Below are positions 18,206-26,323 of a DNA stretch of 64,000 nucleotides, piece by piece; the first letter of the stretch is position 1, and each line of letters begins with the position of its first letter. The DNA is taken from positions 1-64,000 of IMG/VR virus record IMGVR_UViG_3300021185_002167; one strand, written 5' to 3'. Under the pieces are notes generated by a model. It was not told the DNA's origin. It did not search any database and saw only the letters and a list, made by a program, of their open reading frames with translations. The DNA comes from a virus. The translations under genes and the position numbers were made by a program.

Positions 18206-19701
18206 TGGATAAGATTACTATTCAAAAGAAGAACGAAGTCTTCTTACATATAAAAACAGACCCATCAATTGAGATGGAACTATCAGAGCATTTCCAATTC
18301 TTTGTACCTGGTTATAAATTTATGCCTGCGTATCGTAATAGAATGTGGGATGGTAAAATAAGACTTTTTGATAGTAGAAAGAAAACATTATACACAGGAT
18401 TACATAAATACTTGCAAGAGTTTTGTGACGTGAGGGATTATAAGCTAGAAGTGGTAGATTCACCTCAATACGGTGCACTCGAATCATCCCTAGAGCCTAA
18501 CATCGAAGGGCTATTATCCCAAATGTCCCTTTCTGTGAATGGAGGGGATATAATACCTAGACAATATCAGTTGGAGGGACTCTCGCACACGCTTTCAAAA
18601 GAGAAATCCTTATTACTATCACCTACTGCTTCTGGGAAGAGTTTAATCATATATTTAGCAATAAGATATTACCTTGATTGTTTTGATGGTAGCATTTTGC
18701 TGATAGTACCTACGACATCATTGGTAGAGCAAATGTACTCTGACTTCGGAGACTATTCAAGTAAGGATACTTGGTCTCATGAAGAATCATGCCATAAGAT
18801 ATATTCAGGTAGAGAAAAGTTTGGAGTAAAACAAAGAGTTATTATATCAACATGGCAGTCAATTTATAAATTACCTGGCAATTGGTTTTCCGGGTTTGGG
18901 ATGGTGATAGGAGATGAAGCACATAACTTTAAAGCAAAGTCACTTACAAGTATATTAGAAAAATGTACTGAAGCTAAATATCGTATTGGTACTACTGGAA
19001 CATTAGATGGTAGTCAAACTCATCAGCTCGTATTAGAAGGATTGTTTGGTCCTGTATATAAAGTTACGACTACAAAAGAGTTAATGGATAATAACGATTT
19101 AGCTCAATTAGAGATTAATATACTTATATTGAAATATAAAGAAGAGCTTTGTAAAGCAGTTGTGAAGAGTAAATATCAAGAAGAACTCGATTTTATCGTA
19201 AGGTATGAACCAAGAAATAACTTTATCTCTAACTTAGCATTAGACCAATCTGGTAATACTCTTATACTCTTTAATTATGTTGATAAGCATGGTAAACCAT
19301 TGCATTCATTATTACAAACAAAGATAGAAAAAGATAGAAAACTCTTTTATGTGTCAGGAGAAACCGATGTCGATACAAGAGAATCAATACGTGAGATTAC
19401 CGAGAAAGAAAAGAACGCAATTATCGTTGCAAGTATTGGCACTTTTTCTACTGGTATTAATATTCGTAATTTACACAACATCATATTTGCTAGCCCAAGT
19501 AAAAGCCAAATTAGAGTACTTCAGTCGATAGGCCGAGGTTTAAGGAAGAGTGAAGATGGCAGTGTAACAAAGATATATGATATTGCAGATGATTTACACT
19601 ATAAGTCTAAAAAGAATTATACATTACAACATGCTGCAGAAAGGATAAAGATATATTCGAAAGAACGTTTTAACTACAAGATGTTCGATATAGACATATA
19701 A
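18205..19701 (+). CDS. uvsW: UvsW superfamily 2 helicase
   Basis: 498 residues (T4 UvsW is 503). N-terminal domain with FFVPGYKFMPAYRNRMWDGKIRLFD; Walker A SPTASGKS (139-146), DEAH box (237-240), TGTLDG motif III, and C-terminal motifs V/VI with FSTGINIRNLHNIIFASPSKSQIRVLQSIGRGLRK. It unwinds branched recombination and R-loop structures and helps switch from origin to recombination-dependent replication. All motifs intact. A late promoter overlaps its stop codon. Confidence 0.94.
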   Translation: MDKITIQKKNEVFLHIKTDPSIEMELSEHFQFFVPGYKFMPAYRNRMWDGKIRLFDSRKKTLYTGLHKYLQEFCDVRDYKLEVVDSPQYGALESSLEPNIEGLLSQMSLSVNGGDIIPRQYQLEGLSHTLSKEKSLLLSPTASGKSLIIYLAIRYYLDCFDGSILLIVPTTSLVEQMYSDFGDYSSKDTWSHEESCHKIYSGREKFGVKQRVIISTWQSIYKLPGNWFSGFGMVIGDEAHNFKAKSLTSILEKCTEAKYRIGTTGTLDGSQTHQLVLEGLFGPVYKVTTTKELMDNNDLAQLEINILILKYKEELCKAVVKSKYQEELDFIVRYEPRNNFISNLALDQSGNTLILFNYVDKHGKPLHSLLQTKIEKDRKLFYVSGETDVDTRESIREITEKEKNAIIVASIGTFSTGINIRNLHNIIFASPSKSQIRVLQSIGRGLRKSEDGSVTKIYDIADDLHYKSKKNYTLQHAAERIKIYSKERFNYKMFDIDI

Positions 19702-19704
19702 ATA
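19697..19704 (+). promoter_or_regulatory. Late promoter, leaderless configuration
   Basis: TATAAATA overlaps the uvsW stop and ends 5 nt before the ATG at 19710, placing the initiating A at the predicted +1. No Shine-Dalgarno. Confidence 0.7.
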
Positions 19705-19709
19705 ATAAT

Positions 19710-20102
19710 ATGGAAGGATTAAATATAAGACACTTTAAACTCATGAATGGTGAGGAAATAATAGGCTTACTTGCTGTAAAGAATGATGATAACTATATCA
19801 TTGAAAGACCAGTAAGACTTAATCCGGGAATGTTAGGTGGTATACAATTTAGCGCCTGGTTTCCTTTTTCAGAGAGTAAACAATTTAAAGTACTTAAAAG
19901 CGCAATCATACAGCACGTACCAATAGCAGAGTCTATAAAAGATACGTATGTTAATTTTGCTTTGAGTATGGATAAACCAATCAGTATACCTGATACAAGA
20001 TCTGATCAAGAACTCTTAGAAGAGTACGAAGATCGACTTGCTAACCAATATGCTGATGAAGGACTGCCCGAAGTAGATGACAAGAAGAGAACTATACATT
20101 AA
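19710..20102 (+). CDS. Sm-like (LSm) fold protein
   Basis: 130 residues. The N-terminal half has the small beta-barrel pattern of phage Sm-like proteins: FKLMNGEEIIGLLAVKNDDNYIIERPVRLNP, matched in layout by a second such protein at 34621 (IRLSSGEEVVGTV). Bacterial LSm/Hfq proteins bind RNA; the function of the phage versions is not established. The C-terminal 45 residues are acidic and probably disordered. Late, leaderless expression is predicted, and an opposing promoter at 20139 would generate antisense RNA across this gene. Confidence 0.6.
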   Translation: MEGLNIRHFKLMNGEEIIGLLAVKNDDNYIIERPVRLNPGMLGGIQFSAWFPFSESKQFKVLKSAIIQHVPIAESIKDTYVNFALSMDKPISIPDTRSDQELLEEYEDRLANQYADEGLPEVDDKKRTIH

Positions 20103-20138
20103 TAGTTGCTATACCTCCATCCCTCCGGGTGATAATAT

Positions 20139-20167
20139 ATTATACCATAAAAACAAGCATTTGTAAA
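20139..20167 (-). promoter_or_regulatory. Minus-strand early-type promoter (antisense to late genes)
   Basis: On the minus strand: GTTTACA, a 17-bp spacer, then TATAAT preceded by TATGG, identical in form to the plus-strand promoters of this phage. It fires leftward from about 20132 into the 3' end of the Sm-like gene and uvsW, where no minus-strand gene is evident. It is the only member of the promoter family on this strand. Confidence 0.8.
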
Positions 20168-20213
20168 CGGTTTTAGTGAAAATAATTAAATTAATTTTAT
20201 ATTCAATTAATCG

Positions 20214-20242
20214 TTTACATTTAGCCAAAAGTATGGTATAAT
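20214..20242 (+). promoter_or_regulatory. Early-type promoter for the 55-47-46 operon
   Basis: TTTACA / 17 bp / TATAAT with TGG before the -10; predicted start near 20249. It is back-to-back with the minus-strand promoter at 20139-20167. Confidence 0.88.
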
Positions 20243-20266
20243 AATACATTATGGAGAAAAAATAAT

Positions 20267-20836
20267 ATGGTTAAACCTAAAGACAAACCACACTACGTAA
20301 ATAACAAAGAGTTTTCGCAGGCAGTCATGGACTATGCTATCGAAGCTCGAGAATGCAGATCTGCAGACAAACCTGTACCAACAGTAACTGATTACATTGC
20401 AACATGTTTTATTAGAATATCTGAAGGACTGTCTCACAGACCGAACTTTGTTCGGTACACTTATAGAGAAGAAATGGTTATGGATGCCGTTGAAAATTGC
20501 TTAAGAGCAATTGGTAACTATAACATTGAAACTGCTACAAGGACTGGAAAGCCGAATGCATTTAGTTATTTTACTCAAATATGCTACTTTGCATTTATTC
20601 GTAGAATTACCAAAGAAAAGAAACAACAAGATATTAAATTCAAATTCATTGAGAAGATGGGTATAGAAGATTTTGTTCAAATGGGTATGGATACCGAAGG
20701 AGCTGAACAAACTATGGCTTATGTTGATACGTTAAGACAAAGGATTGGTACTATACGTACAAAGGATGAAGCCATTAAGAAATTTGCAAAAGAGGAGAAG
20801 AAGCGAGAGAAAGAAAAACTTGAGCTGTTTATGTAA
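20267..20836 (+). CDS. 55: gp55-like sigma factor for late transcription
   Basis: 189 residues (T4 gp55 is 185). Conserved PHYVNNKEFSQAVMDY, the ISEGLSHRPNFVRYTYREEMVMDAVENCLRAI core (sigma region 2-like) and KPNAFSYFTQICYFAFIRRITKEKK. gp55 directs host RNA polymerase to TATAAATA promoters and is activated by the sliding clamp gp45 (present at 27792). Expressed from an early-type promoter with GGAG Shine-Dalgarno, so late control is made early. The C-terminus is Lys-rich (clamp-binding region in T4). Confidence 0.93.
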   Translation: MVKPKDKPHYVNNKEFSQAVMDYAIEARECRSADKPVPTVTDYIATCFIRISEGLSHRPNFVRYTYREEMVMDAVENCLRAIGNYNIETATRTGKPNAFSYFTQICYFAFIRRITKEKKQQDIKFKFIEKMGIEDFVQMGMDTEGAEQTMAYVDTLRQRIGTIRTKDEAIKKFAKEEKKREKEKLELFM

Positions 20837-21018
20837 TGAAAAAAGTAAGTACAAAACAAAACCAAAGACATATACGTCTTATGAAGAAAAGAACACTACG
20901 TGAGGACAAAAGAAAAGTTGTAAGATCGAAAGTAGTTATTCAAATGAATAAAATTAAGATAGCTGGAAGAAGAATCCAAAAGGCTCAGAAAAGAATGATG
21001 AGACTTGCGAGAGGATGA
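20836..21018 (+). CDS. Small highly basic protein between 55 and 47
   Basis: 60 residues, about 40 percent Lys/Arg (KKVSTKQNQRHIRLMKKRTL, then long basic helix ending RRIQKAQKRMMRLARG). TAATG overlap with gene 55 and ATGA overlap with gene 47 show it is embedded in the operon and translationally coupled. No family recognised. A nucleic-acid-binding or polymerase-binding role is an inference from charge and position only. Confidence 0.65.
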   Translation: MKKVSTKQNQRHIRLMKKRTLREDKRKVVRSKVVIQMNKIKIAGRRIQKAQKRMMRLARG

Positions 21019-22076
21019 AGGTAGCGATACTTAATGACACACACTGTGGAGTAAGAAACTCAAGTGACATATTTTTACAATATCAAGATAGATTCTATTC
21101 AGAAATATTCTTTCCATATTGTGAAGAGCATGGTATAAAGAATGTATTACATTTAGGAGATTATTATGAGCATCGTAAGTTTGTTAACTTTAAAGCTCTT
21201 CAAGCTAATCGTAAACATTTTCTAGAACCATTACGCGATCTTGGTATGACTATGGATATTATCCCTGGTAATCATGACGTGTATTTCAAAAACACAAATG
21301 AACTTTGTAGTTTAAAAGAACTCCTAGGTTACTTTACGTCTAATGTCAATATTATCATGAAGCCAACAGTGCTTGATTATGATGGTCTTGGTGTTGCAGT
21401 AATACCTTGGATTAACAATGGTAACTACGAAGAGTATACAAAGTGGGCTCTTAACTGTAACGCTCCTATTCTTGGAGCTCATTTAGAGTTAAAAGGATTT
21501 GATATGATGGCAGGAATGCCTAATCCACATGGTATGAGTGCTGATGTATTTTCAAGATTTGAAATGGTATTATCAGGTCATTTCCATACAAGAAGTTCTC
21601 AAGGTAACGTAACGTATCTTGGTTCTCAAATGGAGTTTACTTGGGCTGATGTTGATGACCCTAAGTTCTTTCATGTACTTGATACTGAAACAAGAGAGAT
21701 TACACCAGTGCGTAATCCTATTACTATGTTTAAGAAAGTAATCTATGATGATACAAAAACAGATTATGACAAAGTAGACATATCAGAGTATGAGAAAAAG
21801 TTCATCAAGCTGATTGTTATAAATAAAAATGACTTGTATATGTTTGATAAGTTTGTTGATAGATTACAAAACATTGAGACATATGAACTTAAGATAGCTG
21901 AAAGCTTCGAAGAGTATCTGGGAGAAAGCGTAGAAGACGAGAAAATATCCCTTGAAGATACAAACAACCTTTTAGATACTTATGTTGATGCAGTCGATAC
22001 CGACTTAGATAAAGAACATCTTAAAGTCGAATTGAGAAAACTATATACTGAAGCACAGAATCTAGAGGTAGTATGA
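21015..22076 (+). CDS. 47: gp47 recombination nuclease subunit (SbcD/Mre11-like)
   Basis: 353 residues (T4 gp47 is 339). Metallophosphoesterase motifs in order: NDTHCGV (8-14), HLGDYYEHR (about 46-54), PGNHDVY (84-90), GAHLEL, and SGHFHTRS. With gp46 it forms the Mre11-Rad50-like complex that resects ends for recombination-dependent replication and degrades host DNA. Overlaps gene 46 by 4 nt. Confidence 0.95.
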   Translation: MKVAILNDTHCGVRNSSDIFLQYQDRFYSEIFFPYCEEHGIKNVLHLGDYYEHRKFVNFKALQANRKHFLEPLRDLGMTMDIIPGNHDVYFKNTNELCSLKELLGYFTSNVNIIMKPTVLDYDGLGVAVIPWINNGNYEEYTKWALNCNAPILGAHLELKGFDMMAGMPNPHGMSADVFSRFEMVLSGHFHTRSSQGNVTYLGSQMEFTWADVDDPKFFHVLDTETREITPVRNPITMFKKVIYDDTKTDYDKVDISEYEKKFIKLIVINKNDLYMFDKFVDRLQNIETYELKIAESFEEYLGESVEDEKISLEDTNNLLDTYVDAVDTDLDKEHLKVELRKLYTEAQNLEVV

Positions 22077-23788
22077 TACATTTTAAATCATGTGAGTGGA
22101 AGAATTTTCTATCCACCGGAAGCGATCCAATAAAAATATTATTAGATAAAACACCATCAACGTTAATCGTTGGTCAGAATGGAGCAGGTAAATCAACTTT
22201 ACTCGATGCTCTTTCATTTGCACTCTTTGGTAAACCACATAGAGATATTAAGAAAGATCAGATGATTAATAGTATCAATAAAAAAGGTACATTAGTGACT
22301 GTTGAAATGACGATAGGAAGTCATGAATTTAAGATTATAAGAGGTATCAAACCAGGTAAGTTTGAAATCTATCAAAATGGTAACCTAATTAACCAGGCTT
22401 CCAATGCAAGAGATTATCAGAAGTTCCTTGAACAGAATATACTTAAGCTTAATCATAAATCATTTCACCAGGTAGTAGTACTTGGTTCATCTTCGTTTAT
22501 ACCATTCATGCAATTACCTGTTTGGTCAAGAAGAAACATTATCGAAGACTTATTAGATATCAATATATTCTCTAAGATGAATACATTGTTAAAAGAAAGA
22601 AACTCTAAGATTAAAGATGAGCTTACTGATATTAATCATCAAATCGATATCTTTAAAACAAAGATGGATTCTCAAAGTAAGTATATTAAAGACTTACAAG
22701 AACTTAATGATGATCAGATCGATAAGAAGAGATCGAGTATTGATGTCCATAAAGAAGAAATCAATAAACTATTTGATGAAAGTAAAACACTTGGTAAGAA
22801 TCTATCAGCTTCAATATCAACTGAAGAAAAACATAGTGGAGATATCGTAAAGAAAATGTCTCAACTTGATTCTTATGATATGCAATTTAATGCTAAAATT
22901 AAATCGCTTGTAGATGAGAGTAGATTCTATGAAGAGAATGACCAATGTCCTACATGCGATCAAGAAATAGAAGAGTCTAAAAAGGTCGAAAAGATAGAGT
23001 CAGTAAAACTTAAAGCAAAAGAAATTCAAACAGCTAAAGATGATTTATCTAAGAATATTGCTGAAATGAAAGCTGAACAGCAAGAAGTATCTAATAGTCT
23101 TAATAAGCTTCGTCAAAAACAATCAAAGATTAATAGTAACAACGATGCAATTGCGTTATTACAGAAAGAAGTTAATAAAGTACAAAAAGAGATTGATGGT
23201 CTACAAGGCCAAACTGGAGACGTATCAAAAGCAAAAATCGAACTTAGAGATTTAAGAAAGAATAAAGATACATCGACTGAAAAGAAACTCGAGTATGTAG
23301 AAGAAAGAACCTATAACGAAGTCATAGGAGAAATGCTTAAAGACACTGGTATCAAAACTAAAGTCATTAAACAATATCTACCTGTAATGAATAGATTGAT
23401 TAATCAATATTTACAGATACTTGATTTCTTTGTATCGTTTCATTTAGATGAAAACTTTAATGAGACAATCAGGTCAAGACATCGTGATTCGTTTAACTAT
23501 GCTTCTTTCTCTGAAGGAGAAAAACAAAGAATCGATTTAGCTTTACTCTTTACTTGGAGACAAATTGCTAAGATGAAAAATAGCGCAGCTTCGAATCTAC
23601 TCATATTAGACGAAACGTTTGATTCAAGTTTAGACATCGATGGTGTTGATAACTTAACTAAGATTCTCGATACTCTTGACGATGGAAGCAACGTGTTTAT
23701 CATATCGCATAAAGGCGATGTCTTAGAGAATAAGTTTCGAAGTAAGATCGAATTCTTTAAAGAAAGAAATTTCTCAAAGATTAAGTAA
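22073..23788 (+). CDS. 46: gp46 recombination nuclease subunit (SbcC/Rad50-like)
   Basis: 571 residues (T4 gp46 is 560). Walker A VGQNGAGKST (33-42), Q-loop region, long coiled coil with zinc hook CPTC (292-295), ABC signature FSEGEKQR (about 478-485), Walker B NLLILDETFD. The ATPase partner of gp47. Two tRNA-like structures begin at the base after its stop codon. Confidence 0.95.
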   Translation: MIHFKSCEWKNFLSTGSDPIKILLDKTPSTLIVGQNGAGKSTLLDALSFALFGKPHRDIKKDQMINSINKKGTLVTVEMTIGSHEFKIIRGIKPGKFEIYQNGNLINQASNARDYQKFLEQNILKLNHKSFHQVVVLGSSSFIPFMQLPVWSRRNIIEDLLDINIFSKMNTLLKERNSKIKDELTDINHQIDIFKTKMDSQSKYIKDLQELNDDQIDKKRSSIDVHKEEINKLFDESKTLGKNLSASISTEEKHSGDIVKKMSQLDSYDMQFNAKIKSLVDESRFYEENDQCPTCDQEIEESKKVEKIESVKLKAKEIQTAKDDLSKNIAEMKAEQQEVSNSLNKLRQKQSKINSNNDAIALLQKEVNKVQKEIDGLQGQTGDVSKAKIELRDLRKNKDTSTEKKLEYVEERTYNEVIGEMLKDTGIKTKVIKQYLPVMNRLINQYLQILDFFVSFHLDENFNETIRSRHRDSFNYASFSEGEKQRIDLALLFTWRQIAKMKNSAASNLLILDETFDSSLDIDGVDNLTKILDTLDDGSNVFIISHKGDVLENKFRSKIEFFKERNFSKIK

Positions 23789-23858
23789 GGGGCGCGACTA
23801 GGGTCAATCTCCTACTTGCAATAGGAGATACTGTGGGGCAGAACCACACGCTCCACCA
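23789..23858 (+). tRNA. tRNA-Ala(UGC)-like RNA with reduced D-arm
   Basis: GGGGCG (23789-23794) pairs with CGCTCC (23849-23854), including a G3:U70 wobble, the alanine identity element; discriminator A and an encoded CCA follow (23855-23858). The anticodon arm is an 8-bp stem with a 7-nt loop CTTGCAA (anticodon TGC, T33 present). The T-arm is TGTGG/CCACA but with loop GGCAGAA instead of TTCRANN, and the D-arm is reduced to GAC-TAGG-GTC. 70 nt with CCA, shorter than the usual 76. It may be a minimal tRNA-Ala, a decayed tRNA, or part of a larger tRNA-like RNA. Confidence 0.55.
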
Positions 23859-23864
23859 CTCTTT

Positions 23865-23935
23865 GGAGCTGAAGTTCATGTGGAATGAACGACCTAAAGT
23901 TAGGTAAGTCGAAGGTTCGAATCCTTCCAGCTCCA
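23865..23935 (+). ncRNA. Second tRNA-like structure without a normal anticodon arm
   Basis: GGAGCTG (23865-23871) pairs fully with CAGCTCC (23928-23934) and is followed by discriminator A. The T-arm is canonical: GAAGG-TTCGAAT-CCTTC. A GTTC/GAAC arm (extendable to 6 bp) encloses ATGTGGAAT with a D-loop-like GG. Where a 17-nt anticodon arm should be there is only a 14-nt palindrome, ACCTAAAGTTAGGT. Position 8 is A, not T. No CCA is encoded. Either a degenerate tRNA or a tRNA-like domain working with the structure 6 nt upstream. Confidence 0.5.
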
Positions 23936-23950
23936 CTTCCATTATGTGAG

Positions 23951-23987
23951 AACAACACTTTCTCACAATTATTTTCATTAATTTCAC
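23951..23987 (+). repeat. 37-bp upstream repeat, copy 1
   Basis: Begins AACAACACTTTCTCACAATT and ends TTAATTTCAC. Identical to the copy at 47584 and one base different from the copy at 26216. In all three the repeat ends exactly 8 bp before the TTTACA -35 hexamer. In this copy the first bases also close a 7-bp hairpin with GTGAGAA (23946-23966). Confidence 0.92.
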
Positions 23988-23995
23988 AAAAACCG

Positions 23996-24024
23996 TTTAC
24001 ATTTGCGCTGAAATAGTGTATAAT
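23996..24024 (+). promoter_or_regulatory. Early-type promoter for the VWA/metalloprotease gene
   Basis: TTTACA / 17 bp / TATAAT; the extended -10 is GTG rather than TGG. Predicted start near 24031; AAGGA precedes the ATG at 24049. Confidence 0.85.
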
Positions 24025-24048
24025 ATACATATAAGATAAGGAACAACT

Positions 24049-26214
24049 ATGATTAAACACAAAAGCACTCTCGCAAAACTTCTTGCTAAAGAAAATGTTA
24101 CTGTACAATATGGTAACTATTCAACAGCATGGTTTGACATTAAAGATAGAATACTCGGTCTTCCAATGTGGAAAGATATGGGTAGTGATGTAAGTGATTT
24201 ACTTATTGGCCATGAAGTTGGCCATGCGTTATTCACACCATACGAAGGTTGGCATGATAGCCCTGAAAAGCTACAAGGCTGTCCACGTACATATATCAAT
24301 GTAATCGAAGATGCAAGAATCGAAAGACATATCAAAGATTCTTATATTGGTCTAGTTGGTCCTATGGCAAGAGGCTATAAAAAGCTTTTTGATGATGGCT
24401 TCTTTGGAGAAGAGTTCACTACAATGAACTGGGACAAAGTAAAGCTTATCGATAAAATTAATCTTAAAGCTAAAGTTGGAGCTCATCTTGACGTTCCTTT
24501 AGACGACGTAGAGATTGAATACTACAACAGGGCAATGACAACTGAAACATTCGAAGAAGTTCTTGACCTAGTAAGAGATGTTCTTGCGTATACAAAAGAA
24601 AACGAAGAAGAGCTTATTGAAAAGCCAGAGCCACAAGAAGACGAGCCTGAAGTAGGTGATGACGAAAATAATAAAGACGAAATGACTCCACAAGGTCATG
24701 ACGATGCTGAAGGCGATCAACCTAAAGAAACTTTGTCAAACGAATCAGATGAAACAGAAGTTGAAGATGATGCACCACAAGAAAAGCAAAATGCTCAGAA
24801 TCCAGTAGATGATGACGTTGCAATTTCAGACTTAAACTTTAGACAAAGAGAGAAAAACTTACTCGATATAAGAGAAGACAATACACAAACTCTTATTGGT
24901 AACGAATTCAATAAAGACGTTTTTAATAAGATTGTTATACCTTATAAAGATCTTGCTCAACAAAGAAAAGAGAATTCTAATAAAAACCAAGAACATTCAG
25001 AATGGCTTGCTGATTTAGTAAACAAACAAGCTCTTGGTTACAAAGCGTATAGTAAAGCAGTAAAGAAAGATGTTAACTACGCAGTAAAAGAATTCGAAAT
25101 GAGAAAAGCTGCTTTTAGATACTCAAGATCTCAAACAGCTAAGACTGGTTCTATAGACGTAAACAAAGTATGGTCATATAAAACTAATGAAGACATATTC
25201 TCAAGAGTAACTCAGTTAGCTGATTCTAAAAATCATGGTATGGTTATGATTATAGACTTTTCAGGTTCTATGTGCGATGTCATGAACCATGTTTTAGATC
25301 AGCTCTTTCACCTAGTAACATTCTGTAAAGCAGTTAATATTCCATTCGAAGTATATGGATTCACAAGCTGTAATACATTACTTGGTGGTGGATATTCATG
25401 GGATGGCGATACTATCGACACTTCAAAACAACTTGACTCTGAGGTATATCACCAAAAACTTTCAATGCCACAGCTTGTAACGTCTAAGCTTAAAAAAGCT
25501 GACTTCGAAGAAGCAATGGAACATATCTTTTTAAGAAGTAGTCTCAGTTCAGAGCATTATGGAGAAAGATCTATTATGTCTCCAAACGAAGAGTATGGTT
25601 CAACACCTCTTAACGAAGCTCTTATTGCTTCACATAGAATTATTGATAGCTTTAAAAAGACTCATAATGTCGAAAACATGAATTTCGTTGTTATTTCAGA
25701 TGGAGATACTAATGGTACTTCGATTTGTAAAAAAGAAATTGGTGTGAACAGAGTTAAGACTCACCCAAGCTATTCAAGACATACTGAAATGAATATTAAC
25801 ATTATGGGTAAATCTGTAAAGCTTGCTGGCAATAGAAGAGAAGGTACTCAGTCTTTACTTAACAACCTTGCTAAAAGATTTAATACAACTAACATTGGAT
25901 TCTTTATTGCTAATGATGGTTCACAATTTAAAAGTAAAATCGCTGAAACACATGGTGAGTACTGGTTAGATGATGAACTACAAAAAGAGTACAATAAAGA
26001 ATTTAACAAGAAAAGATGCGTAACTCTTAAAGGCTTAGGCTATAAAGAACTTTATATTCTTAAGAGTAAAAATCTTTCAGTTGAAACTACTGACTTTAAT
26101 CCAGCTGAAGAAGCATCAAAAGGTCAGTTAACAACAGCATTTAAGAAGTTTAGTAAGTCTAAAAAGCTTAACAAAACACTATTAACTAATTTTGGTAAGA
26201 TAGTTGCTGAGTAA
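24049..26214 (+). CDS. CobT-like VWA protein with N-terminal HExxH metallopeptidase motif
   Basis: 721 residues. Residues 55-59 are HEVGH, with YINVIEDARIE (82-92) supplying a plausible third zinc ligand, as in gluzincins. An acidic, probably disordered linker (about 190-265) leads to a C-terminal von Willebrand A domain with MIDAS motif DFSGS (about 403-407) and VVISDGDTNGT. This layout is like CobT-type partners of MoxR/CobS AAA+ ATPases; the ATPase follows at 26324. In marine phages such genes are often labelled cobalamin biosynthesis, but nothing here shows chelatase activity. More likely a AAA+-driven remodelling or proteolysis pair. Target unknown. Confidence 0.8.
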   Translation: MIKHKSTLAKLLAKENVTVQYGNYSTAWFDIKDRILGLPMWKDMGSDVSDLLIGHEVGHALFTPYEGWHDSPEKLQGCPRTYINVIEDARIERHIKDSYIGLVGPMARGYKKLFDDGFFGEEFTTMNWDKVKLIDKINLKAKVGAHLDVPLDDVEIEYYNRAMTTETFEEVLDLVRDVLAYTKENEEELIEKPEPQEDEPEVGDDENNKDEMTPQGHDDAEGDQPKETLSNESDETEVEDDAPQEKQNAQNPVDDDVAISDLNFRQREKNLLDIREDNTQTLIGNEFNKDVFNKIVIPYKDLAQQRKENSNKNQEHSEWLADLVNKQALGYKAYSKAVKKDVNYAVKEFEMRKAAFRYSRSQTAKTGSIDVNKVWSYKTNEDIFSRVTQLADSKNHGMVMIIDFSGSMCDVMNHVLDQLFHLVTFCKAVNIPFEVYGFTSCNTLLGGGYSWDGDTIDTSKQLDSEVYHQKLSMPQLVTSKLKKADFEEAMEHIFLRSSLSSEHYGERSIMSPNEEYGSTPLNEALIASHRIIDSFKKTHNVENMNFVVISDGDTNGTSICKKEIGVNRVKTHPSYSRHTEMNINIMGKSVKLAGNRREGTQSLLNNLAKRFNTTNIGFFIANDGSQFKSKIAETHGEYWLDDELQKEYNKEFNKKRCVTLKGLGYKELYILKSKNLSVETTDFNPAEEASKGQLTTAFKKFSKSKKLNKTLLTNFGKIVAE

Positions 26215-26215
26215 G

Positions 26216-26252
26216 AACAACACTTTCTCACAATTATTTTCACTAATTTCAC
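26216..26252 (+). repeat. 37-bp upstream repeat, copy 2
   Basis: One base differs from copies 1 and 3 (CACTAA instead of CATTAA). Lies directly after the VWA gene stop and 8 bp before the -35 of the CobS-like gene promoter. Confidence 0.9.
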
Positions 26253-26260
26253 AGAAACTG

Positions 26261-26289
26261 TTTACAACACCGTGAAACTATGGTATAAT
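26261..26289 (+). promoter_or_regulatory. Early-type promoter for the CobS-like ATPase gene
   Basis: TTTACA / 17 bp / TATAAT with TGG; predicted start near 26296; AAGGAAA Shine-Dalgarno before the ATG at 26324. Confidence 0.88.
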
Positions 26290-26323
26290 ATACAGTATAA
26301 TAAATTGATAAGGAAACTATATT

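Noticed and set aside
21818-21825. TATAAATA inside gene 47
   Set aside because: Encodes codons of a conserved coding region (VINKN) and has no gene start nearby; chance match in AT-rich DNA. The same reasoning rejects matches at 30424, 46909, 50889 and 58772.
23812-24108. Minus-strand reading frame containing RIRTFDLP
   Set aside because: This peptide is a well-known spurious translation of the antisense strand of tRNA genes; it supports tRNA-like sequence there, not a protein.
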